Shown: piece after piece, positions 25,589 to 37,552 of the stretch
Layout of the letters: each line of letters begins with the position of its first letter
How positions within the stretch are numbered: position 1 is the first letter of the stretch
Origin: Limanda limanda
Taxonomy: Eukaryota > Chordata > Actinopteri > Pleuronectiformes > Pleuronectidae
Reading direction: 5' to 3'
NCBI RefSeq assembly: GCF_963576545.1
Contig: NC_083653.1
Span: forward strand, 18,751,639-18,815,638
Length of the DNA stretch: 64,000 nt
The notes under the pieces: model-generated
What the model saw: the letters and a program-made list of their open reading frames with translations, nothing else
What the model was told of the DNA's origin: nothing
Databases searched by the model: none
Made by a program: the position numbers and the translations under genes

Positions 25589-25971
25589 GTCATGATAGAA
25601 GTGGAATTAAAGTCGTGACGGCGGGTTCTTGCACTGTTACCACCGCAGTTAGCATGGTGGCTAGCCCGCTAGCCTAGCCTGCTAGCGCCGTTTTGAAAGC
25701 TTGTTATAACCGTATGTGACCGTGCACACATGCCGTCAGTGCTCTAACGAGCCACCGTCAGCCGGACAACTTCGCTGGCTTAACACACACGTCACATTAA
25801 TCGTAGAATCATAGTTGTGTTCGTGTTTGTTGCTACAGGGAAGTAAACAGGAAGTTTGAGGTCCGGAAATGACGTCGTAGGGAAATGACGTCGTAGGGAA
25901 ATGATGTCGTTCGCGGACCAATCACAGCCAAGAGCTGTCCGTGGGCTCTCCGACATGAAGACGGAGAGTTA

Positions 25972-26521
25972 AGGCCGAATTATAGTCGTTTTTTAGGCAC
26001 GCACGCACGCAGCTTCTACGGACTCGTTTTGGTTTATAGTTCCCCCACGGTTGCGCTTGTTGCAACGCAATTCACCGCCAGACCACTAGCCGGAGTAATG
26101 TTTTTTGTTGAAGTCGGCTCTTCTTCGTGTGTGGCACACGTATATTTACATCGCCACGGCGGCTCCTCAGAGCCTTTTTCTGGCGGACAAATCCGCCGGT
26201 CAGTGACGGGTTATACTAGTGGTCATAGTTTCGGATCTTTTCTGCCAAGTGCTCTTCTATTTGGTCCATATTCATTCTTCTAAATCTTCCGTGGTTTCCG
26301 CAGTTTCCGGGCATGAAACAGGAAATGCGACTCCGGACGGGATGTAGTAAGCAGACCAATCACAAGCCTTGCGGGCTGCGTGAGGCTCGCGTCGCTTTGT
26401 CGTACAGTTAGAAAAATTGGCTGACGCACGCAAGCCGCAGCACGCCCCCCGCAAGTACGCGAGGGGCGTGTTGCGTCTCTCGCGTGCGTGCGTGCGTATA
26501 AAGCTGAGTATAAATCGGCCT
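25972..26521. mobile_element. Harbinger-type MITE
   Basis: The termini AGGCCGAATTATAGTC and, inverted, AGGCCGATTTATACTC are imperfect inverted repeats. Both are flanked by TTA (25969-25971 and 26522-26524). Just inside each end is a GCAC or GTGC tandem run ('gcacgcacgcacgcag' on the left, 'gcgtgcgtgcgtgcgta' on the right) that extends the symmetry. The 550-bp body has no transposase. The termini resemble those of the larger element around it, so the two probably belong to one family. Confidence 0.85.
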
Positions 26522-26954
26522 TTAGAAAAATCAGAGGTGTACGAAAAGCTGTCCGAGGCGCTCGGAGAGGGCGTTCCAGGACGGATAGGGCGGTCTTATC
26601 TGTCCGTAATAGAAAAGACGTAGAAGCATAAATTGGCCTTTAGTTCCATGTGTCTAGCGTCCCAGCATTTACTCCTGATAGCCCTCCTGTTGCCGACCTC
26701 TGCTTTGTATAACGGATTACGTTTTTGCCTTTCCGGATTCTTTGCTCTATTTTGGACTGCCTGCCTGTTGACCGACCTTGGACCGTGCTCTCTACTAACC
26801 CTGTCGCTGCCTGGTTCCCTGTGGATTATTGCACTCGTGTTTGGACTGCCTACTACTGTACCAATAACAAACAGTAAAGCTTTTCTTAACACTCACCTCT
26901 GTCTCCGAGTTGTGCGATTGTATCCTCAGACTCTACTGCACCCGTTACAAAGAG

Positions 26955-29900
26955 GAAGACTTTTCATCTTCCATTGAAATGGAATAATCAGAAAAACAGG
27001 AAAACCTGTGGCTGTTGCTGGAGCAGAACTTCACATATAAAATAAAATCTGCTTTAAAGCACAGAAATTTGCTAACGTAACAGAAATTACTGTCGACCTT
27101 TACTGACCTCATCATACCACACCATACATGCACATACTGTACAGCATGTGTATGAGAAGGAAATACATTTAAAAGCATTCATTCACAATGGTATAAATTA
27201 GAGACAGCAAATCTATCATTTAATTCACATATATCACTTAAAGTATATAAACTATGGGGCACAGTTGGTTTTACCAAAACAGAAACTTGCAGGAAGCCTG
27301 TTTCATTGATCCTGTATTTTGGATTTGTCTGCTTTCATTTTAGATTTGTCATTAGAAGTGTGTGATAGTTTAACAAAAGGTTTCTGTATTTGCTACTCTC
27401 GTTGACCTGAACTCCCGTTCTCTGAGCAGCATGAAGAGAATTATAACTTCCTTTCCCAACAAACCAGCCAGAGGACATAGACAAACAGGAATAGATCCCT
27501 CACTGGCTTCACAGCAGTCAGAATCAGAGTCTGGGATTATTGGCAAGTAGGCTTACATGTACAATGAATTAGATGCGGTGTGTTTGTGCAAGCATACAAA
27601 TAATTACAAAAAAATTGTGCAATATGAATCATAGATATTTACAATTTGAAGGTTTTCATACTATAATTCACAGGTGTCACATTATGTGCAGCTGTGAAGT
27701 TAAGACACTCAGATTTAGTGCCAGAGGAGTAAAAGAAAACAGTTGTCTCCAAACATGGTGAGGGAGACTATATGCTTTAATTTGTTCTGCACACAGAGAC
27801 CAACACGAGTACATGATCCAAAAATGATTTCCACACACACATCCTGTTGTTTCTTTATTTGTCCCTCCGAAGTTTAATTCAGTCACGTGGTAGAATTTCT
27901 CTCTGCAGCAGAAGGAAATATGTGCAGCAGGATAAGTGTTCTCTTGTTCATGTGGGCATACGTCCAGTATACCTGAGGGCTTATTTTAACAATTACAGAG
28001 GCCTGTGTCTTAAACAATGTGGAGGATGTATGGTAACTCTTCTAAGACTGTTGAAAATGCACATTGCTCAAACAGGCTGTCATAACAGTTTGATCCAGAA
28101 TGATTTTCTTATTTTGGGACGGCCTGTGAGAGGAAGCCTTCTCAGTCCCAATTTTTCCTCCAGATGTGGGAACTGTTTTTTCTGTTGAACATGTTTACAT
28201 ACAGTTGCATTATACATTCGACCAAAGGCTTGAAATCCTCAAATACAACAATGCGTCTAAAGAGGGTCTTTTCAGCTGCCTCCTTCAGGAAAGTCAAATG
28301 AAACACACGCAAAATTGTAAACACATCCTGGGTTTTCGGTCATACTGTCCTTTTTCCTCCCAGGATGATGCACATGTGGAGGATTTCAACAATGTCATAT
28401 GGTAAACCGCACTTACATGTGGCAAAGGGGTAACATAAAAGGATAATCCACTAAATGTACAAATGGACATGGTTTATGCATCATGAGGAGCACCACCCAG
28501 TTTGTATGACATCATCTGTGGCTCAGAAGGAAGCTTTCTGAAGAAGACAATCCCAACTACGTAATCCTTGTTTATACCTGACCCCTGGACACAGACATGC
28601 AAGACCCTCACTCCTTCTGCTTATATAGACAAGACATCTGCATGAGTTGAATTTCTTTACTGCTTCTTCGTAGTCATTTTGTCTTATGGTCAGATACATT
28701 TTCTTACTTTGTTGTTATTTTGCTTCTCATTTTGAACAAATCCTATTCGTCTTTTACTGTTTGCATTTGGTTTATTTTGTTCGTTATATCCGTTTTTGGT
28801 CACCTTATGTCTCTTTGTAGTTGTATTTCAGATCTGAAGTAATTGCGTCCCTTTATATCGTTTTGCATCTCCTATTATTTTTAAAGTGTCTATTTGTGGT
28901 AGTTTTTTTGATCTCCCTTTTAGTTATTTTGTAATTTTTGGGGTCTTGTCGTAGTCATGTTTATCGTTTTTTGTTTTACATCTCTCTGATGTTCTTTAGG
29001 TGACATTTTGCAGGTGAGGCTTGGGGCTGAATTGCAGAACTGTGTTTTGCTCAAACTGGACATGAAAAGGATGTCTGAAGCCCACTACCACTGAAGATCT
29101 ACAATTAACTCTTCCAGACTGTTTTGCAAATTTCCTTGTATTTGAATGAAATGTAGTTTATATGCTGCAGCTGTAATATGAAGGAAACAAAAATCTACTC
29201 AAACAAACATGGGAATGGATTTGTTTGCCAGCTACTCTGGCAGCTAATATTACAAAGTAAAATAAGGACACTGTATTTCATTGTACTTACAATATATCTA
29301 GAAAAAACCTACAAATAAACCTATACCTGATAATTGTACATTTTTTGTAATCTTGCTGACTAACAATCAAATGTATACAAAAACACACAAACTCCTTGGC
29401 AGAGGAACCATGTTGTGTATCGAGGGGTTTTATACGTTCTTGATCGTCTTATACAAATGTGAGAGTGTTTACCCTCCAAACCCAGCTTCATTTAAATAAT
29501 GGCCATTTTATGGAAGCAAAAGATAGAGGCCATCAACTGGGGGCACACCCCTGACTAAACCGTCTATATCGTAGTTTCACTGCGCATTCACATGGTGGGG
29601 GTTGTGCTTTTGCCAAAAAATACACCAGCAATCAAAGCAGAAAATTTTATTGAAATTGTATTCACATGAATGCAATCATATATTTGAGATTATCATAAAA
29701 CAAAGGCATGACTTGTAAAATAACATTTTGAGTCTAACACATGACCAATGGCTCATTACCTCACTTAACTGCACAGAAAGAAAACTGATGCCATCTACTG
29801 CTGAGCTCCAGTCTCTTGTTGCGTGTGAGAACATAGTGTACTTTTTAAACATGCAGTATACAGATAGAGGGTTCTCTGTGCATTAGAAATATATGGATGA

Positions 29901-30130
29901 TGTACTGTAGAGCCATCGGTATTGTCTGTGCCCCTCCAGATATATATTGTTTAAATGTATGCTGACTCTTGGCCTCATGCTGAGCATCTTGAAATGCAGC
30001 CACCTGCAACTCACAAGGAAAAATATTTGTTCTGGGCTTGTTGGATGAGACTGCTCCAGAATTTCAGACTGGAAAAAAAGCTGTTGCGTGAGGAATGTAT
30101 TAGAGGCTCACAGGGACCTTCAGTCTTTTT
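26955..30130. other. Intergenic, no gene seen
   Basis: No supported exon. At 27,535-27,580 the phrase 'gggattattggcaagtaggc' matches part of the inverted repeat at 47.2 kb and is a known type of fish repeat text. A T-rich stretch at 28,680-29,000 with loosely repeating 'ttttg' and 'gtagt' words is low complexity. Confidence 0.45.
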
Positions 30131-30204
30131 TAGTATCCTTGCCTGTGTGCAGCAGGCAAGGACATTTTGTGTCCAAATGTGGACACAAAAGACTAAGGAA
30201 GTAC

Positions 30205-30440
30205 ACAAGAATGGATGATTTGTCTCTACTTCCTGCCAATGTCCAGGAATGAAGCAAAAATATAACGAATATGAACGCTGCCATGTTGCAGCGAAGAAGT
30301 GATTTGGACTCTGCATAGCAACGATTGGGGGAATGAAGCTGGGTGTGTTGTTACACATGCTCGAACAACTGTGAGTCAGTCTCAGCTGTCATGAAATTTC
30401 ACCCTGTTGTTATGGCATCAAATAACAAATTAAAACCAAA
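30205..30440. repeat. Dispersed repeat, copy related to 9.8 kb
   Basis: Contains 'gtcagtctcagctgtcat' and 'tatggcatcaaataacaaat', matching 'cagtctcagctgtcaaacct' and 'catagcatcaaataagttat' at about 790-845. It also contains 'ctacttcctgccaatgtcca', matching the 9.8-kb copy. I infer a shared, unnamed repeat family. Confidence 0.5.
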
Positions 30441-30489
30441 CTTACTGAAAAAAGAAACACACTAATCTTTCATAAGAACTACAAATTTC

Positions 30490-30712
30490 TTTGAGACAAA
30501 TTTCAAGATGAATATGAATGTAGGGGCTTGTGGTCACTTGGATGCCAACACACGAGCAGTATTGAGGCAAGTCGTGTTTTTTTTCTGTTGTTTTATTATG
30601 TCTGAAGAAGAGGCTACTTTGGCTGAAACACTGTTTACCCCTGAGACAAACACTTCACCCACCCCTTCATTGGCATAGTGGTGAGTAAATAATGGGTGAA
30701 CTATCCCTTTAA
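30490..30712 (-). repeat. TTAA-ended dispersed element, inverted copy
   Basis: Read on the minus strand it starts TTAAAGGGATAGTTCACCC and follows the same phrase order as the copy at 16,431: 'aggggtgggtgaagtgtttg', 'cttcttcagacataataaaa', 'catccaagtgaccacaagcc'. TTAA at the outer end (30709-30712) suits a TTAA-targeting DNA element. The inner end is not defined. Confidence 0.8.
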
Positions 30713-33700
30713 GGCTTATCTCTAGTCAACAAATAGATGAAAGGTGCATGATGGAATGATCAAGTGTTCTGTACTAGACTGCTACCATCTAGTGGCTACA
30801 AAAAAAAACTGCAAATGGATGACTCATTCATTTGGAGCGTGTGACTCATGTCCACTTCCTCAGTTAATGGTGCTATCTGCTTGTAATTTACATGTTTTAT
30901 CCGCACAGCTCCTCACAATAAAGGCAGTTCACAGTTTTATATGAAGTGAAAGATACAAAGCTTTTATGACATGTCTCATCCTTTGCAGCTTCTGTCGCGT
31001 CAGGATAAGTTGGAGGGATAATGAGCTGAAGAATTCTGGCATATTTCTTCAGTCAGATATAATCAACATGTGGAAGTAAGATGGAGTGGGGTAACATTTT
31101 CCACTGAACTGATCTGAGAATAATTAAACTGTGATTAGTGAGAGAAGACTGGTCAAAATATGCATGAGATTATATTATAATGATCAGCGCATAAACATGT
31201 AGCCTTTTGAACAGCTATTCTCAGCAGGGCTGTTAGCTGATCCTCATTGTGGAGATTTACCAATCCGAATGTATGCCTTAAAACATTTAATTAAAGAAAC
31301 AGAACATTGTTCACCAAGCAGAGGAATGGTCATTAATATGTCACACAAGTGTCAAATAGAAGAAAGAATCAAACTCAAGTGGCTGCCTGACTCATTCTAA
31401 CCAAGCTACAAAAGTGGATAAACAAGATTCTCTCCTATATTTAAAGTCAAAGTGGAAAGTACAGCGCATGGTCTACTGTGTCATGGCATAGGTGCGGTTG
31501 ATAATTTGAATATTCACATTCTCCTCATTCCTTATAGGTGAGTCAACTCCAGCGCTCCAGCTGGAGCATCAAGAAGAAGCATGAACCTGCTGAGGGAGTA
31601 AATGCACCAGACAACACACTGGATCACTGCTTAGGGCTTACCGTTTGAGTGTTGGTGGAAGATGACCCAGTACATCCTGCAAGAATGTCAACATGTAGCG
31701 TGTTGCTGTACAAGCACAGACAGTTGTAGTATCTTATGCTTCTTAGATGCTATAAACAATTTTCACTGTTAAAAAGGAGGAGAAGAACCACAGAGTTATT
31801 TTGAGACCCCAGCTGGAGAGGCAGAACAAGAAGTGCAAGCTGCATCTTGTAGCAGGAACAGGGGTGTAAGTGGCTTTTGAAAAATCTAGCATACTTAAGA
31901 CAAATAAGTTTATTTCTTCGTTCTTGCTGACAACCTATAAGTGATGTCATCAGTTGCTGATTTCAGTCGCAGGCATCAATGGTATTTGACCAATGAAAAC
32001 AACTGGCTGCAAGTGGATCTGGAGACTTAGGATTCTTACATATCACACACTGTACTATTTGAAGACTATCAACACAGACTGAATTCAAACTGAAGCAGAC
32101 ATGATTTGACTTGGTCCCTACTGCACTACTATACGTGTGTGTGTATGTGTTTGTGTTTTAACATTGTACATTCTCTTGAATGGTGAAGACATCGCACAGA
32201 ATTTGTCCCACCCCATTTGTGTCTGTGAATCACCACTGTGCACGTGTTTCATGCTTGCTCAGCTGTGACACAGTCTCCTCCATCTGTCCCCCATCATCTG
32301 GACCACAGATGAGAACTGAACTTCACTTCTTGCAATAGCAGAAACCTGATAAACAGCATTTTATTTGACTGGAATCTGTGCAGGGGGAGAAAAGATCATG
32401 TGATGTACAAGATAAATAATGATTGAGTCCATGAATGTACAAGATATGCTTAAATACTTGTGGATCTGGCAGCTGTTGTGAGTGACTGGAAGGCAAAGGA
32501 GTGTGGGAAGTTTCCCTGGTGGAGGCTCAGCAGCCTGATGATGCTACACAAGGGGCTCACAACAAGCCATGAGAAACCCAGTGGGACTGGAAAGAACTGA
32601 AGCCTGGGAAATACAGACATCGTGACAACAAAGATTAATTTTCATTTAAAGTTGCATTATGTTGCATAGATTTATAAATTTAAAAAACACACAACTGATT
32701 TACTGTGTAATTGTCAAGATGTTTGGTGGGGCTGCAGCAGGAAGGATGACACCATTCAAGTGAACTTATATAATATGATATAATATTGTTCCTTTCATAG
32801 GGAGTCACATATCAAGCCTTCAAGAGGTACTGTGGCCCTTTCACAAAAGACAGCAGAATATCACAGAAAAGGCTTAGCCATGCAATATAAATCACTCAGG
32901 AGAGGTAACCATATACTCTCATTATGATGTATGTTATAAACATGAGAATACATTTCTTTATAAACTGTCTTTATTTGAGTTCTGTTAGCACATAAGGGAA
33001 ACATAGTTTTTTCTTTGGTAAAGCAGGTTAAGAATTCATCTGAGGTTCCTCTTATAGTTTTGGTTGCAAATGTTTGTCTGTTGATGAGAACAATGTATAC
33101 AGTGAAGGGCTGATATAACTTTTTTTAGATGGAGGTCTCCAGGTCTCCAATCCCAGCATTGGGGTTATGAGGTCAGTGAAGATGACTAATCATTGAGAAG
33201 GATTTGATTAACAAAAATCAGCCTACTAAATTCATAAATGTCTGTCTGTATGTGGAACGTATGGTGAACTGTTCATCTTACGACTTCTCGCTTGGCCTGT
33301 GTCTTGTTAATGGTTCAGTGAAGTGAGCGTTACATTGAGTGCCATATGGACACGTGATATGTTCAATATTAACATTATTTGAATAAGCAAACGACTAGTA
33401 CTAGCAGTCAGTGAGGGAAGGGCGGTGTGCCCACAGTCTGTGAACCTAGTTAAACATGTCTTCTACTAGCAGTGGTTAACAACTGGGTCAAACCACAGGT
33501 CAAACTCGCACCAGATCATTTTGATAAATTAAATTATTTTTAATTTATCATATTAGACTGACAGGGGTTGCAGGTGCTGACCTCAGTCATGAAAACACAT
33601 TTTTCAACATCTCAACAAAGTCAATGATTGTGTCGGTTGCTAGCGCAGACCTCTGAAATAGTCGACATGTAATGTATGAAAAAATAGCTGCAGTTAAGTC

Positions 33701-34385
33701 AATCATTCAAACTTATATATAAACCACACGCATTGAACACTAATAAAGAAAATTGTTTTTATTTTATGAAAAACACTGACTACAAAATCTGAGCAAGAAG
33801 AGGAATCTGGTTGATCATAGGTAATTTTTAAAGTTTCAGAAAGAAAGCTGCATCCAGCATCACCAAAGGCCAAACAAACAATAGATTCAAAACAGACGTG
33901 TTAGAACATGCACTACACCAGGTCATTCAATGACATTTACTTGATAATACATTCTGGTCTATTTTAGCATCATGATAATACATAATGATACAGGAGGACA
34001 GGCAGGAAATGTACAGGACATGACATGCAACAAAACTCCCCTCCCGTATATGAAAAGGATGTGTAGCAGTTTCACTGGGAGCCCGCCAGGAAGTGAACCC
34101 ATTGAACATTTTGTCTACTTCACCTCATAAAATATATGAAATTATTTTTTTCTGAGAACCCTCTGAAGAATTTTTAGTTATGTGTCACTTCCTTTGTAGG
34201 AAAGCATGAGGAAACAATGGGACTTATTATAGTAATGTTGACAATTGTTTCTTATTTTCCTAGTGCATGCTTGAATAGACTTTAGACCCAGTGACTATAC
34301 TTGGAAAGAACAAGTGTTGATTAAATATGGATTACTTTTTAAAAGTTGTGTACTTCAGTAAACATCAACACACTATTTAAAAGAC
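30713..34385. other. Intergenic, no gene seen
   Basis: AT-rich, stop codons in every frame, no exon or RNA gene that I can support. Confidence 0.45.
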
Positions 34386-34389
34386 AGTA

Positions 34390-34640
34390 AAATGCTCTGA
34401 ATTTATATAACACTTTTCTAGACCTGATGTCTACTCACAGTTTTGTCATTCACCCATTCACTCACTCATTCATACAGTGCATCTATGTGCAGCACTTTCT
34501 CTGTCACACATCACTCACACACTTCCAGCACAGCCAAAAGACACTTCAGCAGGCGGAATGGGGGAGACATGGATCCGAATGCTGACCTTCTGGTTAGTGA
34601 ACGACCCGGTCTAACTCCTGAGCTACAGTGGACACATGCT
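34390..34640 (+). repeat. Dispersed teleost repeat
   Basis: Runs from 'tttatataacacttttctag' through 'tcattcacccattcactcac' to 'accttctggttagtgaacga' and 'cccggtctaactcctgagct'. This phrase order belongs to a common fish interspersed repeat. The 93-residue open frame over it is a by-product. Confidence 0.7.
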
Positions 34641-36350
34641 CAATTCGCTTTTACTGTTAATTGCTGCAGTGTAGGCGTAAATGTCCTTAGGCTGAATCTG
34701 ATCGCCATTATTTGTTTCTTTTAAACTTGTAGGTCTGCAGGTTTTTTGTACACCAATATAGTTCATGTATTCTGCAATGCTATTGATCAGTCACGTGTAG
34801 GTTTCAGTAAATGTCAGAGGTAATTTGGAATCTGCAGTTTAAATAAAACCTTCCATTCAAGGCATTTCCTCTATTTTGTCGATGTCCTCACACGTCCTGT
34901 TTAGATAGAACAGATTAAAATGGCGCTCTAACAGCATTACTCACTCACATTAGCCCTGGGGTTGACCGTACTCCTGAGGTCATGCAGGTTTGTCTATCTA
35001 TGGCAACTTCTCTCTGTTAATCATCTGAAATCATTGTGATAGCCCAACAATGCAGGAGACAAAATATCTCAAGATGGAAACACAGGTGCACAGACACACA
35101 GTAAGTCATCTCACATTATCTTGATACAAATGTAAACATCTAAATCAAACACAAGCAACCAATTCATATCATACTTCAAAAAAGATAGGAATTTAATGTA
35201 TGTAATGTGTTGCATATCTATTGCAGTATCTTCAAGGGTCGGACAATCTGATGATAAATACCATGAGATTATAAACGGTAATAAGATTATCATGATTTAT
35301 CAGGTATTTACCGCCACTAGATACATCAAAAAGAGACCTTCCTTTCTAGTTCTTTTATTCCAACGTTTTATTCTCATTTGATTTCCCAGAGGATTTAATA
35401 TTTGATTGGACGGAAAAATTGATTCATGTCAGCACGCTCTAAAATCGTTCTATGAAAAAGTAGAAAGGGAAACCACAAACCTTTTGTTTCATCATTTTTT
35501 ATGTAATCTCGACTGACTCACTGAATTGTAGAGCAGATAGGGGATCTTTTTTTTTTCTCTTCACTGTTTCTAAGTGTTTGCTCATAGAAGGAAGTGTTGG
35601 GTTTCTCTTTACATCTTTTCCAGGTCGTGACTTAATTGCTTTGAGATGATATATTTTCTGGTTTGAGGGTATATAAATTTAATTTTACTGAAATTTAACT
35701 CTCCAACAATGCAATGTCCTGTTTAAGTATAATTATTTCCCAGTATCAGATATACCAGATCCAGTTCAATGGCCTCTTGTAAAGTCCCCTCTATAGGGGT
35801 ATCAAGTTTTCCAGCCTTGTGGTTTTTCAGGTATAACATCCCTCCCCCTTTTGTTATGTGTCTGGGAGAGACCTTGAACAGCAGAACTGATTCAGCCAGT
35901 AAAACCTGAATGGGTAAGGTCAGGAGGGAAATAGGTTTACCTTCAGAGCTGAGCACTTCCTGGACAGGACCAGAGAAACATGTAATCCTTTACCTAGTTA
36001 ATGTAACAAGGCCAGTGTGAAAAACTTATTATCAATAAATGTCCTCCATTCAAAATGCTCCTCGAGTAAACTATGTGTGATGTGTTTATGTTACTTAGCT
36101 CTAATTTTACATAATGTTTGAGAAATCATTATATCATATAAAAAAAGGGTTGAAACCCATGTAAAGTATGTCAAAGTATTTACTTATCTTCCACCACTGT
36201 CCAGTTAACAGTATTTAAAGAATGTTTTCAAAAATGATATCAACAACAGTAGGTCAAAGCTTTATACTGTATATCCTGTTGTACTAGCAAACCTAAAAAG
36301 TTACTCTACATTCACCAATGATTTACAGGCTATGTTCCTTTATAACATAT
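34641..36350. repeat. Intergenic with a decayed retroposon tail
   Basis: At 35,545-35,695 a degraded copy of the 19.4-19.8 kb tail repeat is visible ('ctaagtgtttgctcatagaa', 'gtgttgggtttctcttt', 'gggtatataaatttaatttt'). The remainder shows no gene or bounded repeat. Confidence 0.5.
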
Positions 36351-36359
36351 TGACTATAA

Positions 36360-36810
36360 AATAAAATACAACATAACTACGGTGCAATATAAAATAAATA
36401 ATACTACATTAAAATCAAATGCTAAATAAAATAAAACATAAAAACTGTGTAGTAAAGAATAAAACTGCAATATGAAAATACAACACAAAAACAGTGAAAT
36501 ATTACATTTTAAAAAAGAAACAATGCAGTATAAAAAAAATATAACTTAAAACAGTGCAATATTATATCAACAAATAAAATAGAATAAAAAACAAAAAAAC
36601 AAGAACAACATAAGAACAGTGCAATGGATAATAAAAATACAAAATAAAATACTTTGTTGGGTTTGTTGGCGGAAGGCAACCGATGTCAAGGTGCATTGCC
36701 GGAAATAAAAAACTGTGCAGTATAAAATTAAATTGAAGTAAATAAAGTACAACATAAAAACTGTGCAACATATTGTAAAATGAAATAAAATAAATTACCA
36801 CATAAAAAAA
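36360..36810. repeat. Degenerate AT-rich tandem repeat
   Basis: Irregular repetition of a unit close to 'cataaaaacagtgcaatata' with interleaved 'aaaataaa' words, at least seven recognisable units (e.g. near 36,388, 36,437, 36,463, 36,485, 36,550, 36,607, 36,745). A unique-looking insert containing 'ttgttggcggaaggcaaccg' interrupts it at 36,655-36,710. Minus-strand open frames rich in F, Y and L are translations of this repeat. Confidence 0.75.
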
Positions 36811-37029
36811 AACAATAGACAACTATAAGGCGGGTGGCTGTATAAACACCTTACCTGAACTCAGTCAAATTAATATATAGATAAATAATAAATAGATTCA
36901 AATCGGAATATGTTATAAGAAATAATATTGATTAAGGTTAAGGCCCACACAGCAGTTATAAGCCATGGTTTATATAAGCCATGTTTTATATAAGTCATGT
37001 TTCTGAAGTAAAGAAGTTTTCCAGTTGAC

Positions 37030-37552
37030 ACCTCACGCTACGCTCTCGTGTTACGCAGTTGGAGGCGGCTCCGTGATTGGCTGAGCAGCAGCTCGGGCGC
37101 CCTCCCGTTGGCTGCACTGTACACGTCAGCGTTCAACAAGTTTCAGCCCAGATGTTGGAGCCTCTTCCTGGTGTGAGCGTGTTGACACATCGCTCCTCGT
37201 CCGGGTGAGTTCAGGTCCAGGCTGAAGCTTACCGCTAACTAGTGCTTTGTATCAAAGTCAAACCAGCACGTCCCCCACTCACTTCGCTCTGTTCTTCCTG
37301 TTGTGCTCCACAGGTGCCGAGAACCAGCCGAGAACCAGCTCGTTCCGATGACACGGTGTCCGAGTGAGGAAGGGGACCCGCCGTCACAAACACAAACTTC
37401 TGCCATTCGGTTGAAGAAGCGGCTCACGTGACGTCGGACCGTGATCTTCAGTGCAAGAGGAGGTGATGTTGCCAACGAGCTCACAGCGAAGATAAAGGTG
37501 AATCAAAGCCACTGCTCCTCTGCCTCTCAAGTCTGTTTCCACCGGGAGAAAA
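37030..37552 (+). promoter_or_regulatory. MGAT2 promoter and 5' untranslated region
   Basis: GC content rises sharply and CpGs appear upstream of the MGAT2 start. Inverted CCAAT boxes are seen at 37076-37080 (ATTGG) and in 'cccgttggctgc' near 37,106. A possible 5'UTR intron runs from a GTGAGT donor at 37205 to a CAG acceptor ending at 37313. A second weak donor-like site (AAG|GTGAAT) lies near 37,498. The intron is inferred from splice words only. Human MGAT2 is described as single-exon in its coding part. Confidence 0.55.

Larger units (their letters stand above)
24044..26639. mobile_element. Harbinger-type DNA element nested in the LTR
   Basis: Bordered by TTA on both sides (24041-24043, 26640-26642), the TWA target preferred by PIF/Harbinger transposons. 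The left terminus AGGCTCTTATATACTTCTAC and the inverted right terminus AGGCCAATTTATGCTTCTAC agree at most positions and both continue as CGT. No transposase frame is visible. Further transposons sit inside it (hAT 24528-25588, MITE 25972-26521). It therefore appears to be a non-autonomous element of much smaller original size. Confidence 0.75.
23881..26949 (+). mobile_element. Solo LTR split by nested transposons
   Basis: The left part (23881-24043) starts TGTTACGTCC and holds a TATATA box at about 23,998. The right part (26643-26949) holds an AGTAAA polyadenylation-like site at about 26,873 and ends CCCGTTACA. TGTTACG and CGTTACA are mirror ends. A 5-bp duplication AAGAG borders both sides (23876-23880, 26950-26954). 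Together the two parts give a 470-bp LTR. Everything from 24,044 to 26,639 was inserted later. No retroelement coding region remains. Confidence 0.85.

Noticed and set aside
25114..25677. Long overlapping open frames (up to 174 codons) on both strands in the GC-rich block
   Set aside because: They exist in almost every frame at once because GC-rich repeat words lack stop codons. The translations are repetitive G, P, R and T text with no domain.
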